Shown here: positions 55,505 to 64,000 of the stretch, in pieces
Layout: every line of letters begins with the position of its first letter
Position numbering within the stretch: the first letter of the stretch is position 1
Assembly: GCA_019925795.1 (NCBI GenBank)
Contig: CM034306.1
Location: forward strand, 50,214,758-50,278,757
Source of the DNA: Dendrobium chrysotoxum
Taxonomy: Eukaryota > Streptophyta > Magnoliopsida > Asparagales > Orchidaceae
Direction of reading: 5' to 3'
DNA: 64,000 nucleotides
Notes under the pieces: generated by a model
What the model saw: the letters and a program-made list of their open reading frames with translations, nothing else
Database searches by the model: none
Told to the model about the DNA's origin: nothing
Position numbers and translations under genes: made by a program

Positions 55505-55798
55505 TTACAAGTAAGAGGAAGCAATATTCCGGACGTCAGAAGGCATAAAAGCAAGGATTAAAAGAACAAGAAATATGCCAATAGGAAGCACCAATAACAT
55601 CAATGGTGGGGGAGGTAATGGAGGCAGTATAAGAGGAAGAATCAGTAGCGATGCTGTGAGACAGATAAGTACCATCAAGGATTGTGCGCTGAAGTAGCTT
55701 GAAGACACAATTCTCCTGTTGTTCATATTTGCTTGTGGACTTTTAATGCCTGCAACATGTCCCTGAGCCAACGGCCTTCTGCGCAATCCTTTCTCCAT
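55505..55798 (-). CDS. ARGOS: ARGOS/OSR-type organ-size regulator, 97 residues
   Basis: An intact small ORF with the complete OSR domain of ARGOS, ARL and OSR proteins: SYFSAQSLMVLICLTASLLI (about 34-53), the proline motif LPPLPPPPLM (58-67), a second hydrophobic segment LLVLPIGIFLVLLI and the C-terminal AFMPSDVRN (83-91). The two membrane segments flank the proline loop, and family members sit in the endoplasmic reticulum. In Arabidopsis they promote organ growth and lower ethylene sensitivity. The N-terminus (MEKGLRRRPLAQGHVAGIKS) is basic and variable, as usual. Family length is about 70-140 residues, so 97 is full length. ATG at 55798 is the first in frame after non-coding leader. It is surrounded by repeats; the exact paralogue (ARGOS, ARL or OSR) cannot be told. 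Confidence 0.93.
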   Translation of the reverse strand: MEKGLRRRPLAQGHVAGIKSPQANMNNRRIVSSSYFSAQSLMVLICLTASLLILPLILPPLPPPPLMLLVLPIGIFLVLLILAFMPSDVRNIASSYL

Positions 55799-57000
55799 TT
55801 TACAAGAGTGATGAATTTGTCACTGGCTTCTGAATATGTCAACCACCGTATGCCAAAATTCATTTAAAACCACCAATATGGCAGGTCTTTTTCCTCGATT
55901 TCACAGGACTGTCAAAATCCTTTTTCTCCTTAAAATTATGAACTTTAGGCGTCACCTTCGTTGATCTTCCCCACTTTATCAAGCAAATTAAAATACCTAT
56001 TAAATAGAAAAGATTCAAAGTTCAGTTTCAAATTTGTAAACTGAGCAACAATTCCTAAAATTGAGATGAACCCAATCATGAAGCAATCATTAATCTGCAA
56101 CATACCTAAAAAATCAAAGTTTAAGTTTTGAAAGAACACTAATGTGCAAAGAATGGAGAAATTCAACAGCTTGGTTTAGAAAATGTGGCAAAATATCACA
56201 GGTTTCTCAATTAAAACAAGTGAAAAAATCCATTTTTTTCTCTATTTTTTCTGATTTCTGCCCAGTAGAACATGAACAAAGTTGACAAAACCATAGTGAA
56301 ATTAATCAAAACAATAGATAAAGGGAATGAGAAGGAGCACTGTAAGCTGCCATGAAACAATGGTGATTCATTAAACCTCCGAATTAAAATCTTGTCTGAA
56401 GAAAAAAAGAGAAAACCTTTCTTGCTTGTTTTTCCTTCCACTCCTGGAATGGAAGCCAATCAAAGCCGACTCTCTTCTCCAAAAACAGATAGAAGCATCC
56501 CAACAAAAGAAAAACACATTAGGGATTTAAGCTTCTGCTTCTAATGCTCATTCCTCTTCGTCTCTCCTGGGGTTCTATGAACAACGAAAAGAAGAACAAA
56601 TGGGTTATTGAGACTCCCCATCAAAATGAAAAAAGATCGAAAAATCCAGCCATCGAATACAACCAACTATTCGGTCAAATTTTACGGCATCTTTTAACTT
56701 TTTCTAGTTAAAAAAACCCTAAAAATAAAAACTTTACTCTTCGATGGCGATGTGGGCGTCGCAATCTCCACTATTTTTAAATGCTTCGGCTGTAGAATCA
56801 GCAGAGAAGATTGAGGTTTTGAGGTTGGATGCATTGAACTCTCCCCCCCGCAAGATCGTATCTTTCCATGCCAGCAGGGTCTTGAATTGGTGGCTCTGAT
56901 CTCCTCTTTTGAAAAAGGTGAACTTTCATTAATTTTCTTGAGGTTCCTCCCCCCTGGCCTCTTCATCTCTCATCGTATGTGTACGGCGATGCCTCGTTGT
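55799..57000 (-). promoter_or_regulatory. 5' leader and promoter region of the ARGOS-like gene
   Basis: About 1.2 kb on the minus strand whose composition resembles transcribed plant sequence up to about 57000, where AT-rich repeats resume. Relatives often have an intron in the leader, which would fit. A 90-codon frame at 56694-56966 (-) and shorter ones show no family features and are taken as leader. Confidence 0.35.
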
Positions 57001-57592
57001 GCTCAACTGGAAAGAACATTGTATTTATTAGAGGATATTTAGCTGGCAAAGTTGCAACTTGGATTCATTATTTTTTTGTTTAAGAAATTAATTACGAGCT
57101 CCAAGTTTGTGGCCATTTGATTAAGATCTATAATAAAGTAATTGCGACAGTTATATAATATTTCAATTTTTCTTTTATAAAATTAATATCAAATTGTTTT
57201 GTTATTATTCTATTAATGAAAAATAGATAGTTTAAATTAATTAATTATTTTGAGAATTTAAAAAATCATTGATTAAAAAATATTTTATACTGCTTATAAC
57301 TTAGGCTAAATTTTCAAAAGGAGAAAAATTAGCAGAAGGAGCATTATATTGAACAAATTTAAAAAAGAGCGGACTTGTCAAATATTTTGGCACATTCATC
57401 TGATTGTGTTAAATGTGTGATGCATTTCGCACATTCACTGACCATATTATGCATTCAGCTCATTTAGCTGTTCGAGGGGGTGGATTGCAAATTTAAGAAG
57501 TCATGAATGACAATTAACTAGCAGCTTTTACACTTTTAGTAAATTCATCTTATCAAATTTAAATATAACTACTATAATAGAACTTAACAAAC
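57001..57592. other. AT-rich intergenic sequence, nothing recognised
   Basis: No feature could be supported. Confidence 0.5.
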
Positions 57593-57815
57593 TTTTTTTT
57601 GGAACGAGGGTATCTACCCGTTGCCACTCCAAAGAGAACGCTTAGCGGTATAACTAATCCCTCGGCGGAACCTAGCGAGGCCACCCACGGGCATCAGACC
57701 CACACTTGAGTTGCCCCACTAAAGAGGCGAGGCCGTAGTAGAGGGGATTCGTACCCGGGATGGAGGGTTCCCTACCGTACTCGCCCACCAACCACCCAAA
57801 ATCTCGGTGGGTAAC
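57593..57815 (-). mobile_element. tRNA-derived SINE, second family
   Basis: On the minus strand: A-box-like TGGTTGGTGGGCGAGTACGG, B box GGTACGAATCC and a long GC-rich body ending in CGTTCC plus an A-run. Flanks AACTTAACAAA and AACTTATCAAA match at 10 of 11, the expected LINE-type duplication. Different from SINE-1 in body, length and GC content. Confidence 0.78.
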
Positions 57816-57863
57816 TTATCAAATTTAAATATAACAAAATGTCATCCTATTAAATTTATATAT

Positions 57864-58700
57864 TGATACGTCACAAAAAAATCGTCTAGATCAAGCATGA
57901 ATCTTGAGGCATATTCAAGCGGGCAACTTAAAAAATAAAATACAGTATCATCCAAACTCCAATTTCAATAAACTTGTGGTCAAATTGAACGTCTTACTAA
58001 AACGAACCCAAAGACACAAAAATCGGCCCAATCCAAACCCAAACGAGCTCAAACCAAAAGATTAAAGCATATTAGAAAGCTTCAAAGCATTAATTGGATG
58101 ACAAAATGATATCCAAATATGGCATGCTTATACTTGAATCGAGCGGCTCGACGAGACAAATCTAATGAGCCCAAGGTTGCTTTATTCTGACATCATTAAG
58201 GCACCTAAATGCTTGATGAATGCTCTATGATAAAGGGAATTAATATAGGTCGTTCGATGGAGCACTCCTAATTTACCCAAGATCTTCACCATATTTATGA
58301 AGCATGTCACTTTCAAAATCTATAAATAGACCCCCACTCTCTACATGGGGGAACCTTTGGGGGCTTAGACTTTTGGAAGTTTAAACCTTGGGCTAAAGAT
58401 TAAGAGAGCAATAAGGCTTGAACAAATTACGATCCCTCCGACCTCTGTCGCCTACGGACTACAGTCCCTCCAACCTCTGTCACCCGTGGACTACGATCCT
58501 TTAACTTTTATTACCCGATAATGGTCTCCTCCAACCTTAGTCGTCCGAATATGGTCCCTTCAATCTCCGTCGCCCAACTATTATCCTACCAACCAAATGA
58601 GTAGGCTAATGTTCTCTTCAGAATATCTCTCATATCACTGGATTATTCCAATATGAACTATGCAATATGCTCTATGTTTTCTACATTTAGCCAACGCCTT
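57864..58700 (+). repeat. LTR family A, better-preserved copy
   Basis: Starts TGATACGTCACAAAAAAATC, aligning with the solo LTR start. The TATA box CTATAAATAGACC at 58320 is 457 bp inside (460 in the solo LTR). It is followed by five or six units of about 28-32 bp of the type 'acgatccctccgacctctgt'. The right end is uncertain; whether it is solo is unknown. Confidence 0.72.
58430..58590. repeat. Minisatellite, 28-32-bp units, in LTR family A
   Basis: Successive units begin 'acgatccctcc', 'acagtccctcc', 'acgatccttta', 'tctcctccaac', 'tcccttcaatc'. Same position relative to the TATA box as the 30-bp array of the solo LTR, but a different unit sequence. Confidence 0.75.
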
Positions 58701-61195
58701 CCTCCTAGGAAGGGCATCAAAATGACCAGGTGGTGGTGTTGACCTCGATTTTTGCTTGAGTGCCCTCGAGGGCCTTTGATTGATTTAATCAAGCCCGTCG
58801 AGTCCAATTCAAGTTCGCATCAACTCGAATTGAGTCGAATTAGACCAAATTATTTTCTGTTATGCTAGATTAATTTATTTGAGCCTCGTCGAGCTCGATT
58901 CGAATGAAATTTACATTGATTATGGTTTAATTTCATTAATTAAATTCCATCAAGCTTGATTTCAACTAAATGGATCTAATTTAATTTCAATTAAAGCCCA
59001 ATTTGACTTCTCTAAATAATTTGAAATTGTTCCCAAATTAAGAAATCAGATTCGACAGTCTCAATTTCGTCAAAGATTTGATCATGTCGTTTTGGTATCC
59101 TTAGTCGCAGGATTTGATTTCCTGATTTTCAACAATCATCATTAAGAGGGCATTGAATTCATACCTCTCCCGCTCTGGCTCGAGTAAAAGACCCAGACGA
59201 CCTCCCCCTCTTGGCTCTTTGGCATTCAGACCTCTAGACGGAACCCCCTCTCCTTCGGCCTCTTGTTCGCGACTCCCCAGAGCAAGCTGAGGCCCCCTTT
59301 TTGACCGTCTCTTCTCCGTTCACGAGATACCCGACGCCAAGCTAGCCGAGTCTCCCCTCTCTTCTAGCTCGCTTGACCTAACCGAAGCTGGACCCCTCCG
59401 CTCGTCTCTTGCCCGACCGAACCCAGACAAGGCCGAAGTCCTCCCTCTGCCGACTCAACCCTCTTGCTCTAGCCAAACCTCCCTCTAACAAGTATACATT
59501 TTTCTCTTCCTCTCCTTCTTTTCCCTCCCCCCTTCTTATCCAATTACTATGGCTTCATCAATATATTGGTTAAAAAAAGGGGGTTTCAACTCTTGTTGCA
59601 ATAGGGTTGATCATGCACTCATTACCATTTCTTGTGGCTCGATTCTGTTATCTTTATATGGTTATCAAATGATGTTTTAATTCTTCTTAGAAATGATGAT
59701 GGTTCTTTACTTCACTAGTGGTGTTAACAAGATGTTGAGATATTTAGATTTAAGGTAATCCCATGTGTGAGATGCTAAACTATATTGGTGCTCTTTGCTT
59801 TCTCAAATGTACAAATTGAATAGTGCAATCTTTGGTAGAAATGTTAGTTTATTGATGGACTTAAGAGATTGAAATACTATTACTTAGTATTGTCCATTCT
59901 TTTATGAAATGATAGCTTTCTCTTACGATCTGATATGCACAATGTTCATTGTCAAGAGTTTGTGGGATATCTGCATCTCTAGAACTATGAGTAAGTGGGA
60001 AATTTACCATGTATAATTATACTTTGTTGGCATGGTGTTCTTTTAATAATCCATTCGTAAGTATTGATGAGCATCTCCATATTATCATTTTCATCATTGT
60101 TGTTGCTACTTTAAGAGCTTATTTCCATTTGGTTGCCTACTCACATGTTCTAAGTCCACTTAATATTTTTTTGTGATGGGATGGATTAGGGGTATTTATG
60201 TAAGGTAAACTTACTACCATATTTGATATTCATTCAATATGAAAATTTGGTGGATTTTCTCATGAGCATGTCGTCATTATTTATTCATTATATAGGCTCC
60301 GAGGGTTTGTGTTTTAAAATCTTTTAAATCCAATTATATGGGTGTTGAGAAGGAGATGGTTACGTTATCTCTTCAAAGAATAGCAAGAAGTTGGTCTATT
60401 ATGTAAGGTGTTGTAAATCCCCTTGATACACATGTTGCATTATCACTCTTCTCTAAGTTTATAATGTTTTGAGATGATGAGAATCTTATGATCTTCTATG
60501 AGATAGAATCATGTGAAATTGGATGTTGTTGTCAAAAAGTTGTTTCTGATTCTATGATTACCAAGATTGCTCTCTGGATTTTGACACAGCTAAACTTTCT
60601 TTGCAATCACCAAGGGTGGCCCATAATTTCGTATGTTCAATGTTAAAAAAAAATATGTTTTAACATTTGGCAGAATGGTGGTTCCTTAATTTTCATTATT
60701 TTTGTGGATTTCTTTACAGTAAATCATTCGACATGTTATTTGGTTTTGTGCCTAAACATGGAGGCTTGTTCTCTACTGAAATTGACTCTTCGTTTTATGA
60801 AACATGGATATTCGAGTCGGTTCTACCCCACGTTAAAGAAACTTATTGTTTATTTTACGTCGGAAGAAGCTATAGTGGGCTTTATATGAGAAAGTTTTAT
60901 GTGTTGCTTTGTTTGGAAGGTTCTATAAGTTGTTTTGGGGATTGGGGACTTTATGAATTATTTTATGTTTGAGAAGCTCGATGCTAAAAGGCTCTTTCAG
61001 TTCTCTTTTCATGGATGGTTTTCTTTCGCTTATTTGCACTTGATTCTAAAGATGAGTTTAAAAATGGAGAGTCGAAGCATGTTTGGGTTTAGAGTGGAAG
61101 AACTTGTTTGGGTTTTGGTTTCGGGACTTGTTTCTTCTATTGAAATTCAGGATCCAAAGCACTTGATTTTGATGGTGACAACTAATGCTTACTGA
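58701..61195. other. Unassigned sequence, no gene recognised
   Basis: 58740-59060 is rich in 'tcgaattgagtcg' words; 59150-59480 is a pyrimidine-rich GC block ('ctccccctcttggctctt'). 59540-61195 is T-rich with several short plus-strand frames (up to 101 codons at 60667-60972) of no recognisable family, many stops and no retroelement motifs. Possibly old retroelement interior. Confidence 0.3.
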
Positions 61196-61299
61196 ATTAT
61201 ATGGACTTCTTTAAAGATTATAAATATTTATCTTTGTCTGTGAGCACTAACATTTCATATCAGATACACATTGCTCAAGATTGCTGGAGACTCAAACTG

Positions 61300-62876
61300 G
61301 GTAGAATAGGATATTCAAAAATTTTTATTTTTATTTTTTATTTTCTTGAGTCTGCCACAAAAGTATGTATGTAAAAGGAGCAACCACGTACACACATAGA
61401 GGGAGATTTTTTTTATGTCAATTTTTTTTAAAACTGATCGTACCGTACGATTTTTAATTGTACTGTATGATGAGTCATTAATACTCAGGCTAACGGCTAA
61501 TCCTGGATGATTAGTTCTGTGAACTAATCGTACAGTACGATGTTAATTGTATTGTACGATGAGGTTCAATTCAAAAATCCTAACCGCTAGAATAAGTTTG
61601 ATAAGTTTCTAATTTTGATATTCTGAACTATTCGTACAGTACGATTATTTGAAAACTTACCAAAATTATCTCCTGTAATCAGGAAATAAAATCTTGGTTT
61701 CTTAATTACATTTGATCGTATTGTACGATGGTCAGAGATGATTTTATTCGTCCCATTGATCGTACCAGATGAAACCAAAGTTTTTGTTCTATTCATCCCA
61801 GATGATATTCATATCGTACTGGATGATGTCCTGAAAATGAACTAATCATACTGTATGAATAGTATAGTGCTGGATGATGGTCAGAGAAGAATTTGCTCGT
61901 CCCAGAGATCGTTCTGTACGAATAGTTGAAAATAACATGATCGTATAATATGATTTTTGTAAAATTTGTGAACTGTTTGTTTGTGCTCGTACTAACGAAG
62001 TTGTTTTTGAACTGATCGTACTGTACGATGTTATATCGTACTGTACGAACAGAGACGAAAAAGTTAAATTTTAGAGTTTTTTGAAGCTTGATTTAAAAGG
62101 ACTTTTATTTTTCAATTAAGTTATTGTTGGTCTATCTTACTGCTGTTAGAAGCATTGAGAGAGGAAGGAACTCTTGAGAGAGAAGCTTTCTTTGGAGAGA
62201 TCCAGGGCTTGTGAGAGGAAAGTAAAGGTGAGCTTGAGCGTGGGGGAGAAGGAGTGTGAGGGGATCACACGGTGGCTCCAAGCTAGCTGCATGCTTTGCT
62301 CCTCTTGTGGCTTTGGGGAGTCTTGTGAAAGTTCTCTAGGGAAGAGAGGCTTCAAGATCAACATCATCTGGGTACTCTGCCTTCTCCAGGAGGGATAAAA
62401 AGGAGAAGGTCCATTGTCGTCATCGGGAGGGTGACATAGCGTCTGGTATTCCTCCACATCGGGGGAGGTGAAAGGGAGTTTTGTAAAGGCATCTCCGCCT
62501 TGCTGTGGGAGCAAAAGAAGAGTCAACTTTCAGTAGTGCAATTCTCGGAGTAGAGGACTCCGAGGAGTGGACGTAGGTCAAGTGACTGAACCACTATAAA
62601 AATATATGGTGTACTTTTTCCATTTTTTTATCTTATTTTATTTTTCACATACTTGCTTACTGCTATATCTCCGTGGTGAAAAATCTAGTTGTGTTTTCTT
62701 TGTATTGTGAGATCTATAATTATTTTACGAATATCATCGTTGTGATCGTATCATTAGCTTCCGCATTCTACTCGTTGTTTTGTTATTTTAAAAATCTAAA
62801 AAAAATTTAGAACTCCTGTTTAGGAATAATTTTTAAAATACTAATTCACCCCCCTCTTGGCGCACTCGTACTTTCA
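61300..62876 (+). repeat. 5' LTR of a Copia (SIRE-like) element, left end unresolved
   Basis: The right end is fixed by the primer site at 62879. The LTR ends ...GCACTCGTACTTTCA. 61437-62053 holds an array of GTAC palindromes. 62140-62560 is the transcribed-type, purine-rich part. The decayed minus-strand copy at 14078-15870 shares its end and order. The left limit is a rough estimate from that comparison. Confidence 0.6.
61437..62053. repeat. Array of about 12 GTAC palindromes in the LTR
   Basis: Exact or near copies of ATCGTACNGTACGAT at 61437, 61459, 61526, 61545, 61630, 61713, 61815, 61850, 61909, 62016 and 62035, with half-sites near 61759, 61940 and 61988. Spacing is irregular and the sequence between copies is not repeated. 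Confidence 0.85.
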
Positions 62877-62878
62877 AG

Positions 62879-62889
62879 TGGTATCAGAG
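62879..62889 (+). promoter_or_regulatory. Primer-binding site (tRNA-iMet)
   Basis: TGGTATCAGAG, two bases after the LTR end. Confidence 0.9.
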
Positions 62890-62935
62890 AGGGGTTTCAA
62901 AATAGTGTTTTAGAAAACCTAGAAACATAAGATCC

Positions 62936-64000
62936 ATGGCACATTTTGGTAATTGTAACACTGTGGAGGGTTATTCTATAACTCGTCCACCTTTATTTGA
63001 CAATATACCATTTGATTTCTGGAAAATACGTATGTCTACATTTTTACAGTCTATAGACTATCGTATGTGGATGTTGGTTCAAGAAGGTTACTCTGCACCA
63101 TTTCATATGTTGAATAGAGTTAAAATTGAATTAGCTTTTAATGAATGGAGCAATGAGGATAGAGAATTTACACAATTAAATGCTAAGTGCTTGAATTATT
63201 TCTTTTGTGCATTAAAATCAGTAGATTATATACGAGTATCTACTTGTAGTACTAGTAAGAAGATCTGGGATAGATTGTGTATCACGTACGAAGGAACCAA
63301 TGAGGTTAAACAATCTAGGCTAAACATACTCCTACATGATTATGAACTTTTTTGCATGAAACTTAGCGAGATTATATATGAAATGTACACTAGGTTTATG
63401 TAAATAGTGACATCTTTGCATGCTTTAGGAAGAGAATTATCAAATTCTGAAAAAGTTAACAAAATATTGAGATGTTTACTTAGCTCCTATGATGCAAAAA
63501 TTACTGTAATAACTGAGTCCAAAGATTTAAATATTTATTCAATTGATAATTTGCTTGGGTCACTCATTGCCTACGAGCAAGGAGTGAGTCAAAGGCAAAG
63601 TGATGTAGGTGAAAAGAAGGAGCAAACTATGGCTCTAAAGAGAACAATTTTGAAAGTGACAGCTCTGCAGCGGAGGAAGATGACGATATAGCCTTGATGA
63701 CTCGCCAATTCAAGAATTTTTTGAAAAGAAAGTAACGACGTTATCAAAGCAACTGAAATAAAAGGTAAAAATTCAAAGAATACTAAAGTTGCATCCGATA
63801 CAATTTGCTTTGAGTGTAGGAAGCCAGGTCATCTCCGAGCTGATTGCCCCAATGTTACGACTCCTCCAACCAAGAAAAAGGGCGAGGAAAAGGCAAAATT
63901 CAAGAAGGGAAAGTTTAAGACACAAAAGACATTTTGGGCCGACTCTGCTTCAGAATCATCAGAAGAAGAGGCAGAGGAGGAGATAACAAACTTATGTCTT
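62936..64000 (+). pseudogene. Copia (SIRE-like) gag, broken, continues past the window
   Basis: ATG at 62936 opens MAHFGNCNTVEGYSITRPPL, then the UBN2/gag core: FDFWKIRMSTFLQS, IWDRLCITYEGTNEVKQSR, LHALGRELSNSEKVNKILRC. An in-frame TAA at 63401 interrupts it; a frameshift near 63643 and another stop near 63735 follow. The zinc knuckle CFECRKPGHLRADC (about 63808-63850) is intact and is followed by a Lys-rich and an acidic SESSEEEAEEE segment, typical of the gag end of SIRE/Maximus elements. The rest of the element lies beyond position 64000. Confidence 0.9.

Noticed and set aside
60667..61195. Overlapping 101- and 86-codon frames
   Set aside because: T-rich composition, no known motif and no supporting splice or start context.
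1..64000. A metabolic gene cluster or defence system
   Set aside because: The three host genes (SAT, kinase, ARGOS-like) are 16-29 kb apart, unrelated in function and separated by transposons; nothing supports co-regulation.

Overview
This window is nuclear DNA of a flowering plant, probably a monocot (inference from the GC-rich third positions of the first gene; the evidence is weak). Only three host genes can be supported in 64 kb. Nearly all the rest is AT-rich intergenic sequence built from nested transposable elements.

Host genes. (1) A single-exon serine acetyltransferase at 1452-2333 (+), the first committed step of cysteine synthesis. (2) A receptor-like cytoplasmic kinase with an N-terminal adenine-nucleotide-hydrolase-like (USP) domain, nine coding exons between 30594 and 40075 (+), reconstructed here as 741 residues with all junctions GT-AG and in frame. 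Three of its introns carry PIF/Harbinger-like elements. (3) A small ARGOS/OSR organ-size protein at 55505-55798 (-). The three genes act in unrelated pathways and nothing suggests a functional cluster.

Mobile DNA. 1-1200: hAT-type MITE next to a SINE. 3.1-6.2 kb: diverged tandem duplication, a decayed retroelement and an LTR-like repeat. 6.4-13.5 kb: hAT, Mutator-like and Tourist-like MITEs, two SINEs and an orphan promoter-like GC island. 14-16 kb: a decayed LTR related to the one at 61-63 kb. 18689-24103: a 5.4-kb hAT element of the TTF zinc-finger (ZMYM1-like) type with a perfect 8-bp target duplication and a dead transposase, itself hit by a second hAT MITE and by a 1249-bp solo LTR with a perfect 5-bp duplication. 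40-47 kb: a dense zone of MITEs inside MITEs. 47735-52432: a complete but dead Ty1/Copia element (-) with a 5-bp duplication. 57.6-58.7 kb: a second type of SINE and another copy of the solo-LTR family. 61.2-64 kb: an LTR full of GTAC palindromes, a tRNA-Met primer site and the start of a broken Copia (SIRE-like) gag that runs off the window.

I found no convincing undescribed multi-gene system. The most interesting signals are structural: the GTAC-palindrome array in the LTR at 61.4 kb, the variable minisatellites just downstream of the TATA box in the solo-LTR family, the Mutator-like MITE with a tandem-repeat core, and the multi-level nesting at 44.5-45.7 kb. All element calls come from reading ends, target duplications and protein motifs by eye; no database search was possible.
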